The translations under genes were made by a program, and so were the position numbers. A stretch of DNA of 64,000 nucleotides, from assembly GCF_001679725.1 (NCBI RefSeq), contig NZ_CP016282.1:3782001-3846000 (forward strand), read 5' to 3'. This document shows positions 17,225 through 25,594 of the stretch, piece after piece; position 1 is the first letter of the stretch; every line of letters begins with the position of its first letter. Under the pieces are notes generated by a model, which was not told the origin of the DNA, searched no databases, and worked only from the letters and a program-made list of their open reading frames with translations. The stretch is from Cryobacterium arcticum (lineage in GTDB: Bacteria; Actinomycetota; Actinomycetes; Actinomycetales; Microbacteriaceae).

Positions 17225-17891
17225 CGCCGCCGGCACACCCGGCGCCGCCGGGCGCACGGTGCTCATCGCGGGTGCCACCAGCGCCGCCGGGGTGGCCGTC
17301 GCGGCCGCCCTGGCCGGCGCCGGTGCCACGGTGCTCGCCGTGGGCTCCAATGCGGAGCGCCTCGAGCGGGTGCTCGCGGTGGCGCCGGACGCATCCGTGT
17401 ACGTCTGCGATCTGGCCGACCCCGACCAGGTGACGGCCCTGGCCGAGACCGTGCACGCCGAGCACGCATCCGTGGATGGCCTGGTGCAGCTGGTCGGCGG
17501 GTGGCGGGGCGGCGGCGGGCTGGCCGGCCAGACCGACGCGGACTGGGACTTTCTGCACGAGCGCATCGTCACGACGTTGCGCAACACCACGCGCGCGTTC
17601 AACGCCGACCTGCTCGCCTCGGCCGCCGGCCGGTTGGCGATCGTGTCGTCGGTGTCGGTGGATGCGCCCACCCCCGGCGGCGCAAACTACGCGAGCGCCA
17701 AGGCAGCCGCCGAGACCTGGACCCGGGCGGTGGGCCACGGCTTCGCCACGTCCGGCGGCACCGCCGCGGCCGTGATCTTCGCGGTGCGCGCCCTCGAGGG
17801 ACTCGAATCCCGGCTGGCTACCGAGGTCGTGGCCCTCTGGGACTCCCCTGCGGATGCCCTGAACAACACCCGCCGCATCCTCGCTCCCTGA
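17217..17891 (+). CDS. Short-chain dehydrogenase/reductase
   Basis: A 224-residue Rossmann-fold oxidoreductase. The nucleotide-binding loop is GATSAAG near the N-terminus, and the active site shows a Ser run and YASAK (Tyr-xxx-Lys). NAD(P) preference cannot be read with confidence. It overlaps the DUF6421 gene by 8 bp and is presumably co-translated. The usual NNAG motif is replaced by LVGGWRGGGG, so this is a divergent SDR. Confidence 0.82.
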   Translation: MPDAAGTPGAAGRTVLIAGATSAAGVAVAAALAGAGATVLAVGSNAERLERVLAVAPDASVYVCDLADPDQVTALAETVHAEHASVDGLVQLVGGWRGGGGLAGQTDADWDFLHERIVTTLRNTTRAFNADLLASAAGRLAIVSSVSVDAPTPGGANYASAKAAAETWTRAVGHGFATSGGTAAAVIFAVRALEGLESRLATEVVALWDSPADALNNTRRILAP

Positions 17892-17929
17892 CCGCGCCGC
17901 CCTCCCAGTTGCTCCGGCGCGCCACGCGC

Positions 17930-17987
17930 GTCAGGCGCCGCTGCGCGGGTGGCGCGCCAGGCGCGAGCCGGCGCCTGACCCGCGCAG
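17930..17987. terminator. Overlapping inverted repeats between convergent genes
   Basis: GTCAGGCGCCG (17930-17940) pairs with CGGCGCCTGAC (17969-17979). The adjacent CTGCGCGGGT (17941-17950) pairs with ACCCGCGCAG (17978-17987). The order A-B-A'-B' allows alternative hairpins or a pseudoknot. Placement between the convergent SDR and oxidoreductase genes suits a bidirectional terminator. Confidence 0.6.
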
Positions 17988-17996
17988 GGCGACAGG

Positions 17997-19043
17997 TCAC
18001 GGCAGCAGGATGACCTTGCCGTTGAGGGTGCGGGACTCGGCGAGGGTGAGCGCCGCGGCCGCCTCGGTGAGGGGAAAAGTCGCGGCGATGTTCGCGGTGA
18101 GCACGCCATCGGCCACGAGGCCGAAGACGGTGCCCAGGTCCTCCTCGAGGTGCCGACGGAAGTGAGCCGGCCGGAGCGAGTGACCGGACCACAGGTCGTA
18201 GAAGGTGGCGCGCTTGCCGTTGGGCAGGGCGCTCCAGAGCAGGGCCTGACCGATGGCCGCGACGAACGGCATCAGCAGGCTCCGCTGCCCGCCGAGCGCG
18301 GAGATGAGCGAATATGACACCAGGGCCCCGCCGGAGGCCAGAAGCTTCCAGGAGGCTTTTGTGATCTCGCCGCCGATGTTGTCGAAGACGGCGTCGACGC
18401 CACCGGGCGCGATCTGGCGCACCCGGCCCGCGAGGTCGGGGTCGTTGTAGTCGACGGGGGTGACGCCGGCGGCGCGCAGGGCGTCATGGTGCCGGGGTGA
18501 GGCCGCTCCGATCACGTGGATGCCGGCGTGCCGGGCCAGCTGGATCAGGATGCCGCCGACACCGCCGTTGGCCCCGAAGAGCAGGATCGTCTGCCCCGGC
18601 TGCACCCGGGCGGCGCGATGCAGCATCTGCCAGGCGGTGACTCCGTTGACGACGACGGTTTCCGCATCCGCCGAGCTGACGGTCTCGGGAACGACGACGC
18701 TGTCGCGTGCCGCGACGACGGCGTGCGTCGCCCAGGCTCCGGTCTTGGTCAGGGTGGCGACCCGGCGCCCGACGAGTCCGGCGTCACCGGGCGATCCGGC
18801 GGCCAGCACCCGCCCGACCAGGTCGTAGCCCGGCGTGAAGGGGAAGTCGGGTTGGCCGAAATAGCGACCCCGTCGCATGGCCTGTTCCGCGTAGGAGATT
18901 CCGGTGGCCTCGACGGCTACGAGGAGCTGGCCGGCCGCGGGCGCCGGCATCGGATCGGTCTGCAGTTGCAGTCCGTCGGGTTCCACCAGCCCGGGCAGCA
19001 CGACGCGCACGGTGGTGGCCGGGGTGAGGTTGAGAGTGTTCAT
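17997..19043 (-). CDS. Zinc-free MDR oxidoreductase (quinone reductase-like)
   Basis: A 348-residue medium-chain dehydrogenase/reductase. The NADP-binding motif is FGANGGVGGILIQLA. The catalytic zinc-site Cys and the structural four-Cys lobe are absent, so it belongs with the NADPH:quinone/enone reductases. The start follows AAGGAG, preceded by five ACAACC repeats in the mRNA. It lies downstream of a TetR gene, with a perfect 18-bp palindrome upstream matching the one at the TetR promoter, so it is almost certainly the TetR target. Confidence 0.88.
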   Translation of the reverse strand: MNTLNLTPATTVRVVLPGLVEPDGLQLQTDPMPAPAAGQLLVAVEATGISYAEQAMRRGRYFGQPDFPFTPGYDLVGRVLAAGSPGDAGLVGRRVATLTKTGAWATHAVVAARDSVVVPETVSSADAETVVVNGVTAWQMLHRAARVQPGQTILLFGANGGVGGILIQLARHAGIHVIGAASPRHHDALRAAGVTPVDYNDPDLAGRVRQIAPGGVDAVFDNIGGEITKASWKLLASGGALVSYSLISALGGQRSLLMPFVAAIGQALLWSALPNGKRATFYDLWSGHSLRPAHFRRHLEEDLGTVFGLVADGVLTANIAATFPLTEAAAALTLAESRTLNGKVILLP

Positions 19044-19056
19044 CGGGGTGCTCCTT

Positions 19057-19086
19057 GGTTGTGGTTGTGGTTGTGGTTGTGGTTGT
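19057..19086. repeat. GGTTGT x5 hexanucleotide repeat in a 5' leader
   Basis: Five exact GGTTGT copies read as (ACAACC)5 in the mRNA of the MDR gene and overlap the 5' edge of its CCAAGGAG ribosome site. The run is unstructured and could change in copy number, altering leader length. Confidence 0.85.
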
Positions 19087-19107
19087 GGTGATGGGTGGTG
19101 CTACGTG

Positions 19108-19125
19108 TGTGACTGATCAGTCACA
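19108..19125. promoter_or_regulatory. TetR operator upstream of the MDR gene
   Basis: TGTGACTGATCAGTCACA is a perfect 18-bp palindrome, 65-82 nt upstream of the MDR start codon. It differs at only two positions from the palindrome over the tetR promoter (19765-19782). Confidence 0.78.
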
Positions 19126-19164
19126 TTTTCGGGTATAGAAAGTGCCCGTGCGGGGCGCCAGCCC

Positions 19165-19761
19165 TCAGCGGGCGGCCTGAGGTCCGTTGTGACGCATGCC
19201 GTCGGTCAGCGTTTCGGCCCAGCTGTCGGTCAGGTCGTGCAGATCCGCCTGCACGATCAGGTGGCACAGCTGTCCGTAGGCGATGAACCGCTGCACGGCC
19301 GCCGGCTCGGCGCCGGACACCCGTGCCACCGCCCGCACGACCAGGGAGACCCCCGCGCGCACCGCCTCGCGGATCTCGGGGATGTCACACGCGCTCTGGG
19401 CGTGCACCTGAAGCATGATCAGGTCGCGATCGCCGATGAGGTCCACGTAGGCGTCGGTCATGGCGTCGAGGATTCCGTCGGGCCCGACCGGGCCGGCCGC
19501 CTCTCCGCCGGCGACCAGAGCATCGGCAACCTGTGCATAACACTGGTTCACCGCCGCCACGAAGAGGGCGAGCTTGCCCGGAAAGAGCCTGAAGACATAG
19601 GCCGGGGAGACCGCGGCCTTCTCCGCAATCTCCGTCACCGGGGTGGCGTGATAGCCCGCATGGGCGAAGACCGCCACGGCGCTCTGCAGGATTCGTGTGC
19701 GCTGCTGCTCGGCGGTGGACCTGGAACGGCCGGGAATCACACGTTGCGGAGTGGAGGTCAT
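19165..19761 (-). CDS. TetR family transcriptional regulator
   Basis: A 198-residue regulator starting MTSTPQRVIPGRS. The helix-turn-helix TPVTEIAEKAAVSPAYVFRL lies at about residues 40-60, with a ligand-binding helical domain after it. There is no Shine-Dalgarno: TTGACA, 17 bp, TTCAAT, 7 nt and then ATG indicate a leaderless transcript. An operator-like palindrome covers the -10, and a perfect version precedes the oxidoreductase gene 121 bp downstream, pointing to autorepression plus control of that gene, probably in response to an electrophile or quinone. Confidence 0.9.
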   Translation of the reverse strand: MTSTPQRVIPGRSRSTAEQQRTRILQSAVAVFAHAGYHATPVTEIAEKAAVSPAYVFRLFPGKLALFVAAVNQCYAQVADALVAGGEAAGPVGPDGILDAMTDAYVDLIGDRDLIMLQVHAQSACDIPEIREAVRAGVSLVVRAVARVSGAEPAAVQRFIAYGQLCHLIVQADLHDLTDSWAETLTDGMRHNGPQAAR

Positions 19762-19764
19762 GTA

Positions 19765-19797
19765 TGTGATTGAACAGTCACAAGTGCCGGATGTCAA
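19765..19797 (-). promoter_or_regulatory. tetR leaderless promoter with overlapping operator
   Basis: On the minus strand the -35 TTGACA (19797-19792), a 17-bp spacer and the -10 TTCAAT (19774-19769) would start RNA at the ATG (19761). The operator half-sites TGTGA and TCACA at 19765-19782 straddle the -10. Confidence 0.7.
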
Positions 19798-19859
19798 GCC
19801 CGCGGCCGGAATCGGTCCACGGTGGCTGCGACCCAACCGGGAGCGTGCGTCGCCAGATA

Positions 19860-19903
19860 CCACGATGCGACCCAGTCCGGGAGAGGACTGGGCCGCATCG
19901 TGG
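19860..19903 (-). terminator. Strong terminator hairpin after the MMPL gene
   Basis: The 19-nt arms CCACGATGCGACCCAGTCC (19860-19878) and 19885-19903 pair at 18 of 19 positions around a GGGAGA loop. It lies 24 bp beyond the MMPL stop and separates it from tetR. There is no T tract. Confidence 0.8.
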
Positions 19904-19926
19904 TCAGCTCGCTGCGCTATCGCCGA

Positions 19927-22461
19927 TTAGCTCTGCGGTGCCGCAACGGGCTCGGGCTCGGCTTCAGCCGTGGGGTGTACCGGGTGGGTGCGCTCCAGCG
20001 AGGCGCCCTCGACATCCACGTTGGGCAGTATGCGGTCGAGCCACTTCGGCAGCCACCAGGCCGCGTCACCCAGCAGGTGCATCACGGCCGGGATGATGAG
20101 CAGCCGCACGACGAACGCATCCAGCAGCACGCCGACCGCCAGGCCGAAACCGATCGACTGGATCATCACGGAGTTCGAGAAGACGAAGCCGGAGAACACC
20201 GAGGCCATGATCAACGCGGCCGCGATCACCACGGTGCGCCCGGCGTGGAAACCGCGCTGCACCGCCAACCGCGCCGGCGCGCCGTGCGTGTACGCCTCAC
20301 GCATCCCGCTCACCAGGAACAGCTGATAGTCCATGGCCAGGCCGAACAGCACACCGACCACGAGGATCGGCAGGAAGCTCAGGATGGGCCCCGGATCGTG
20401 GATGCCGAAGAGGAATCCGAGCCAGCCCCACTGGAAGACCGCCGTGATGGCGCCGAACGCCGCGAACAGTGACAGCACGAAGCCCAGCGTGGCGGTGACC
20501 GGCACCAGGATCGACCGGAACACGAAGATCAGGATGATCAGCGAGAGCCCCACGACCACGAGCAGGTAGAGCGGCAGCGCGTCGGCGAGCTTTTCGCTCA
20601 CGTCGATGTTGCCGGATGCGTTGCCGGCGACGCCGAGTGCGCTCACGCCGTCGACGTCGAGGTCGCGCAGGTCGCGCACGAGCTGCTCGGTCGATTCGCT
20701 GGTCGGGCCCTCCTCGGGGATGACCTGGAAGGCCAGCAGCAGGTCGTCGTCTGAGGCACCGATCGGCGCGACCGCGACGACGTCGTTCACGGCCTTGAGG
20801 GCCGTTCCGATGCGCACCTGTTCGGCGAGGAGATCGTCATCGGTAATGGCCGAGTCGAGGTCGGCCACCACGAGCAGCGGGCCGTTGATGCCGGCGCCGA
20901 ACTTGTCGTCGACGAGCTTGTAGGCGCGGTAGGCGCTCGAGTCGAGCGGCTCGGACGAGCCCGCCGGGAGGCCCAGGCGCATCGATAGGGCGGGAATCGC
21001 CACGATCAGCAGCACCGCGATGCCGGCGATCACGGTCACGACCGCGCGCACCGTGTTCATCGGCTTGTCGGGCGCCACGACCTTGACCTCGGGAGTGCCC
21101 AGGTGTGCGCGGGCCTTCTTGGTGAGGATCTTCGTGCCCACCAGGCCGAGCAGTGCCGGCGTGAGGGTGATCGCGATGAGGATCGCGACGAAGACGCAGA
21201 CGGCGCCGACGGTACCCATCAGCCCGAGGAACGGGATGCCGGTGAGGTTGAGGGCGAGCAGCGCGATGAGCACTGTGGCGCCGGCGAACACCACGGCGTT
21301 ACCCGAGGTGCCGTTCGCCAGGCCGATCGACTCCTGCATCGGCACCCCGTTGCGCAGCTGGGTGCGGTGCCGGTTGAGGATGAACAGCGAGTAGTCGATA
21401 CCGACCGCGAGGCCGAGCATCACACCCAGGACCGGGGTGACGGAAAGCATCTCGATGGAGCCGGACAGCGCGAGCGAGGCGAGCACGCCGACGCCGACTC
21501 CGACGAGCGCATTGAGGAGCGGGAGGCCGGCGCCGATGAGCGTGCCGAGCATGATGAACAGCACGACGGCCGCGATGAGCACGCCGCCGATCTCGCCCGG
21601 GCCGAGGATCTCGGGGATACTGGCGGCGATGTCGTTGGACACCTCGGCCGTGACGTTGTCGATCCCGGCGTTGTCCATCTCCTCGACAATCGCCTCCTTC
21701 GACTCGGCCGGCACCTGGTTGAGCGAGGTGTCGAACTGGATGCTGGCGACGGCGGTGGTCTCATCGGTCGAGACCTGGCGGATGCCCTCGGTCAGGTCGA
21801 GCAGGTCGGAGCCCTGCTCGAGCGTGGCGCTCTGGGCCTCCAGCTCGGTGCGGCTCGCATCGAGCGTGGCCTGCTGCTGGGCGATCGCCGCAGTGCCCGC
21901 GTCGAGCTGGGCCTGCTGTGCGTCGAGCGTCGCCTGGGCGGCGTCGAGCTGACCGGCGGCGTCCGCTTGGGCGCGGGCTGCGTCGAGCTGCGCCTGGCCG
22001 GCGGTGAGCTGGGCCGTGGCTGCGTCGATCTGCGCCTGTCCGGCGTCGATCTGGGTGGTGCCGTCCGCGATCTGCTGGCGGCCGTCCACGACCTTCTGCG
22101 CCTGATCGTCGATCTGGGCCTGGGTGTCGAAGGGGTTCGTCACCGACTTCACATGATCGCTTCCGACGAGGCCGGTGAGCAGCTCACCGACCGCTGTCTT
22201 CTGCTCGTCCGTGAACGCGGAGTCGTCTGTGGTGGTGAACACGACGGTGCCCCGTCCGCCGCTGGCGGCGGGGAACTTCTCGGCGAGCTCGTCGCTGACC
22301 GCCTGGGTGGCGGTGCCGGGGATGCTGACGGAGGAGGTGAGAGTTCCGCCGAAGAGCGCGAACGCGCCCCCGGCAAGGCCCAGGATGACCACCCAGGCGA
22401 CGATGACCAGCCACGCTCGGTGCGCGGAGAACCGACCGAGTCGGTAGAGAAGGGATGCCAT
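19927..22461 (-). CDS. MMPL family RND-type exporter
   Basis: An 844-residue inner-membrane transporter of the MMPL group, with 11-12 hydrophobic segments in two halves. The motif GLAVGIDYSLFILNRHR in the first half and GLAMDYQLFLVSGMRE in the second mark the proton-relay helices. The first extracytoplasmic loop (about residues 120-215) holds a long Gln/Ala-rich coiled coil with repeated AQLDA-type heptads. It is the second gene of a TetR-MMPL unit (96-bp gap), suggesting drug or lipid efflux controlled by that TetR. Confidence 0.9.
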   Translation of the reverse strand: MASLLYRLGRFSAHRAWLVIVAWVVILGLAGGAFALFGGTLTSSVSIPGTATQAVSDELAEKFPAASGGRGTVVFTTTDDSAFTDEQKTAVGELLTGLVGSDHVKSVTNPFDTQAQIDDQAQKVVDGRQQIADGTTQIDAGQAQIDAATAQLTAGQAQLDAARAQADAAGQLDAAQATLDAQQAQLDAGTAAIAQQQATLDASRTELEAQSATLEQGSDLLDLTEGIRQVSTDETTAVASIQFDTSLNQVPAESKEAIVEEMDNAGIDNVTAEVSNDIAASIPEILGPGEIGGVLIAAVVLFIMLGTLIGAGLPLLNALVGVGVGVLASLALSGSIEMLSVTPVLGVMLGLAVGIDYSLFILNRHRTQLRNGVPMQESIGLANGTSGNAVVFAGATVLIALLALNLTGIPFLGLMGTVGAVCVFVAILIAITLTPALLGLVGTKILTKKARAHLGTPEVKVVAPDKPMNTVRAVVTVIAGIAVLLIVAIPALSMRLGLPAGSSEPLDSSAYRAYKLVDDKFGAGINGPLLVVADLDSAITDDDLLAEQVRIGTALKAVNDVVAVAPIGASDDDLLLAFQVIPEEGPTSESTEQLVRDLRDLDVDGVSALGVAGNASGNIDVSEKLADALPLYLLVVVGLSLIILIFVFRSILVPVTATLGFVLSLFAAFGAITAVFQWGWLGFLFGIHDPGPILSFLPILVVGVLFGLAMDYQLFLVSGMREAYTHGAPARLAVQRGFHAGRTVVIAAALIMASVFSGFVFSNSVMIQSIGFGLAVGVLLDAFVVRLLIIPAVMHLLGDAAWWLPKWLDRILPNVDVEGASLERTHPVHPTAEAEPEPVAAPQS

Positions 22462-22557
22462 GTGTCTTCAGGTTCTTTCTTGATGTCGGGTTGTCACTGC
22501 TGGATCTCGCATCGCGTCATCGGGAAGAGAGCTGGTCGGGCGGAGGAAGAGGGGGAG

Positions 22558-23202
22558 TCAGCTGCCGGCAGGGTAGCCGGCGCGGATCGAGGCGATCAGG
22601 CGGTCGACCAGGTCGTCCCACACGATCCGGGAGGACGCGTCGAGCAGCCCACCGGTGCGGGTGATCCAGTGGCCGGAGATCACGGCGACACCGTTCATCA
22701 CCGAGCTGAGGAGAATCGCGACTTCGAAACTGTCGATCGCGGGGTTGCGGTCGGCGATCTCCAGCGAAAGCTGCTCGGTGGCCCGGGTGAAGACGTCGCT
22801 GAGGGCGTGCGGGGAGCGTCCGTTCTCGCGTTCCTCCGCGAGCACACCCCACAGGTAGGCCACCACGGTCGGGAGGTCGATCGCGCGCACCGCCGAGGTG
22901 ATCTCGTCGAAGAGGGCCACAAGGCTGCCGTCGGCCGCGGGTGCCGTCTGCGTCGCTGCCCGGAAGTCGTTGACGACGTCGCTGAGCAGCCGCGTGCAGG
23001 TGGTCATGAGCACATCGTCGAGCGACGAGAAGTGGTTGAACACGGTGCGGCGGGAGACATCCGCTCGCTCCGCGAGCTCGTCGACACTGAACTGCGGCTT
23101 GCCCCGCTCACGAATGAGCGCGTCGGCGGCATCCAGGATGGCCTCACGGTGCCGCGCCTTGAGTTCGGCACGGCGATCGGGGGCGATAAGACGAGGACTC
23201 AC
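22558..23202 (-). CDS. TetR family regulator of the MMPL exporter
   Basis: A 214-residue TetR protein starting at GTG (MSPRLIAPDRR). The helix-turn-helix FSVDELAERADVSRRTVFNHF lies near residues 38-58. No ribosome site is visible; TAGTGT lies 6 nt before the GTG and TTGCAC 18 bp further upstream, so a leaderless start is possible. A 15-bp palindrome overlaps this promoter. The MMPL exporter follows on the same strand. Confidence 0.9.
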   Translation of the reverse strand: MSPRLIAPDRRAELKARHREAILDAADALIRERGKPQFSVDELAERADVSRRTVFNHFSSLDDVLMTTCTRLLSDVVNDFRAATQTAPAADGSLVALFDEITSAVRAIDLPTVVAYLWGVLAEERENGRSPHALSDVFTRATEQLSLEIADRNPAIDSFEVAILLSSVMNGVAVISGHWITRTGGLLDASSRIVWDDLVDRLIASIRAGYPAGS

Positions 23203-23206
23203 ATGA

Positions 23207-23221
23207 TTACACTAAGTGCAA
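23207..23221. promoter_or_regulatory. Candidate TetR operator
   Basis: TTACACTAAGTGCAA fits TTnCACTnAGTGnAA (13 of 15 symmetric including the centre). It starts 5 bp upstream of the tetR GTG, over the predicted -10. Confidence 0.55.
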
Positions 23222-23331
23222 CGACGCACGGGGTGCAACCGGATGCGTCGAGATCGGCGTGTTCTGTCGCGATCCGGTTCCTCCCCCGCAGGGCTGAGGT
23301 GCTCGGGGACGCACGGCGCTAGCGTGGTCGC

Positions 23332-24762
23332 ATGAGCATCCAGACCCTCCCGACCGAGTCCATCGACCCGTTGGCCGACGGCTGGCGGCGGCCGCGCGGG
23401 CCGAGGTCCGGCTACCGGGTGGATGCCTGGGTGGCCCTGGCACTGGCCGGTTTCACGGCGCTGAGCCTCACGCTCACACGCAGCGCCGGCATCATGGACG
23501 AGGCGCCCTGGTGGCTCGCGGCCTGGTGGGTGGTGCTGATCGCGCTGCCGCTGGCCGGCCGGCGCCGTTGGCCGGAGGCCGTGGCGCTGGTGGTCTCGCT
23601 GGTGTTCGGCATCTTCGGCAGCATGGGGGTGTCCGACCCGCTCTTCTCGAGCATCTGCCTCTATGTCGCGATCTACTCGGTGGGCGCATGGAGCCACCGC
23701 CGCACTGTGGCCCGCTGGACGCGCCTGGGCATCATCGCGAGCATGTTCGTCTGGTTGTTCTGGACCCTGCTCGAGCACGCCAACCAGGCCACCGCGATCC
23801 CCGAGCTCTCCCGCGAGGGTTTCTTCTCGCCCTACGCCGCCTACGGCCTTCTGCAGGTGCTGATCAACCTGGTCTACTTCTGGGCCGCGTACCACTTCGG
23901 TGACACGGCCTGGCAGGCGGCCCGGCGCTCCGACGCGCTCGAGACCCGCACCCGCGAGCTGGCCACCGAACGGGAACGCACGGCCACCCAGGCCGTCACG
24001 CTGGAGCGGGTGCGGATCGCCCGTGAACTGCACGACGTGGTGGCCCACCACGTCTCATTGATGGGGGTGCAGGCCGGAGCCGCGCGGCGCATCCTCGACC
24101 GTGATCCCGCTGCCGCCGCCCGGGCGATCACGGTGATCGAGGATAGCGCCCGCACCGCCGTGGAGGAGCTGCACACCATGCTCGGCGCCCTGCGTGCCGA
24201 CGAGAACGACTGCGAGGGCACCCAGCCCGCGCACCAGACCACCAGCACCCGTGGAGTCGACCAGCTCGCCGAGCTCGCCCTGGAGACCACCAATGCCGGC
24301 CTATCCGTGCGGGTGCAGGTGATCGGCGACCCCCGTCCGGTGCCGGGCACCATCGGGCTCAGCCTGTACCGGATCGCGCAGGAGGCCCTCACCAACACCC
24401 GCAAGCACGCCGGCGCGGGCGCCACGGCCGAGGTGAGGCTGCGCTATGAAGCGGATGCCGTGGAGCTCGAGGTCACCGACACCGGCCGGGGCGCCCGGCC
24501 GGCAGGTGGGCCTGGGGCCGGTGGGCTTGGGCCAGGTGGGCTTGGGGCAGGCCTGGGCCAGCGCGGCATGCGCGAGCGGATCGCGGCCGTGGGCGGCAGC
24601 CTCGAACTCGCCAACCGTCCGCGCGGCGGCTACCTCGTGCGAGCCCGGGTTCCCCTGGCATCACCCCGGCCCGGCGTTCCATCCGAGCGGGGCAGCATCG
24701 AACACGACAGGAACGAACACGACAGGAACGAACACGATATGAGCGCAGGGACGCAGGCATGA
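23332..24762 (+). CDS. NarL-type sensor histidine kinase with expanded ATP lid
   Basis: A 476-residue membrane sensor kinase. Several N-terminal helices (about residues 31-190) precede a HisKA_3 domain with phospho-accepting His234 in RIARELHDVVAHH, then HATPase_c with the G1 box DTGRG and G2 box GLGQRGMRER. Between the two boxes a Gly/Leu/Pro repeat from three 15-bp units lengthens the ATP lid. The C-terminus has a repeated EHDRN tail. No Shine-Dalgarno; TAGCGT lies 6 nt before the ATG, so a leaderless mRNA is likely. The stop overlaps the regulator start (ATGA). Confidence 0.9.
   Translation: MSIQTLPTESIDPLADGWRRPRGPRSGYRVDAWVALALAGFTALSLTLTRSAGIMDEAPWWLAAWWVVLIALPLAGRRRWPEAVALVVSLVFGIFGSMGVSDPLFSSICLYVAIYSVGAWSHRRTVARWTRLGIIASMFVWLFWTLLEHANQATAIPELSREGFFSPYAAYGLLQVLINLVYFWAAYHFGDTAWQAARRSDALETRTRELATERERTATQAVTLERVRIARELHDVVAHHVSLMGVQAGAARRILDRDPAAAARAITVIEDSARTAVEELHTMLGALRADENDCEGTQPAHQTTSTRGVDQLAELALETTNAGLSVRVQVIGDPRPVPGTIGLSLYRIAQEALTNTRKHAGAGATAEVRLRYEADAVELEVTDTGRGARPAGGPGAGGLGPGGLGAGLGQRGMRERIAAVGGSLELANRPRGGYLVRARVPLASPRPGVPSERGSIEHDRNEHDRNEHDMSAGTQA
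24505..24549. repeat. Three 15-bp tandem repeats in the kinase ATP lid
   Basis: The units GGTGGGCCTGGGGCC, GGTGGGCTTGGGCCA and GGTGGGCTTGGGGCA follow each other, then a partial fourth. They encode a Gly-rich insert between the G1 and G2 boxes. Confidence 0.85.
24699..24738. repeat. 15-bp tandem repeat at the kinase C-terminus
   Basis: CGAACACGACAGGAA occurs twice and a third copy is partial (CGAACACGAT). It encodes the EHDRN repeats at the end of the kinase, 21-60 bp before the response regulator start. Confidence 0.8.
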
Positions 24763-25463
24763 CCGCGCCGATCCGGGTGCTCCTGGTCGACGACCAGGCG
24801 CTGGTGCGCGCGGGTTTCCGCATCATCCTCGAGTCCGAACCGGGCATCGAGGTGGTGGGCGACGCCGCCGACGGTGCCGCCGCCATCCGTCAGGCAGCGA
24901 TTCTGCAACCCGACGTGATCTGCATGGATGTGCAGATGCCCGGCATGGACGGGCTCACCGCCACCCGCGCGATCGTCGCCGACCCGGCCAGCCGGGCCGC
25001 CGTGCTCGTGCTCACCACCTTCGACCGCGAGGACTACCTGTTCCAGGCGTTGCAGCACGGCGCCAGTGGGTTCCTGCTCAAGAACTCGACGCCCGAGGCG
25101 CTGGTGGAGGCCGTGCAGGTGCTGGCCCGCGGCGATGCCCTGCTCTCCCCCGAGATCACCCGCCGGGTGATCGAACGGTTCGCCGATTCCGGGCCGGCGG
25201 ATGCCCACTCGATTGAGCGCGGACGTCCGCCAGAGCCGTCGGCCGTGGGCGAGCTCACCGACCGGGAGCGCGAGGTCTTCGAGTTGCTCGCGCTGGGCCT
25301 GGCCAATTCCGAGATCGCCGGTCGCCTCTACCTCGGCGAGGCCACCGTCAAGACCCACGTCTCCAAGGTGCTGCAGAAACTGCAGCTTCGCGACCGCATC
25401 CAGGCCGTCGTGTACGCCTACGAGCACGGGATCGTCGTACCCGGCGCCGGCAGGCCGCGCTGA
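24759..25463 (+). CDS. NarL/LuxR family response regulator
   Basis: A 234-residue regulator. The receiver domain has the acidic pair D11-D12, phospho-acceptor Asp57 (CMDVQMPGMDG), a Thr-Thr switch in VLTTFDRED and Lys in FLLKNSTPE. The C-terminal LuxR-type helix-turn-helix is LTDREREVFELLALGLANSE through EATVKTHVSKVLQKL. The start overlaps the kinase stop, so the pair is translationally coupled. The regulated genes are unknown. Confidence 0.93.
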   Translation: MTAPIRVLLVDDQALVRAGFRIILESEPGIEVVGDAADGAAAIRQAAILQPDVICMDVQMPGMDGLTATRAIVADPASRAAVLVLTTFDREDYLFQALQHGASGFLLKNSTPEALVEAVQVLARGDALLSPEITRRVIERFADSGPADAHSIERGRPPEPSAVGELTDREREVFELLALGLANSEIAGRLYLGEATVKTHVSKVLQKLQLRDRIQAVVYAYEHGIVVPGAGRPR

Positions 25464-25594
25464 CCGTCGCTCGTGCGACCCAACGGCCGCTGCACTCGGC
25501 CGCGCGACTCCTCCACAGGCGGCAGCTTGAACGGGTTCTCCACCGCTGATTCATTGGGATGCGGGGTGTCAGTGGCTAGTGCTTCACTGTCCCT

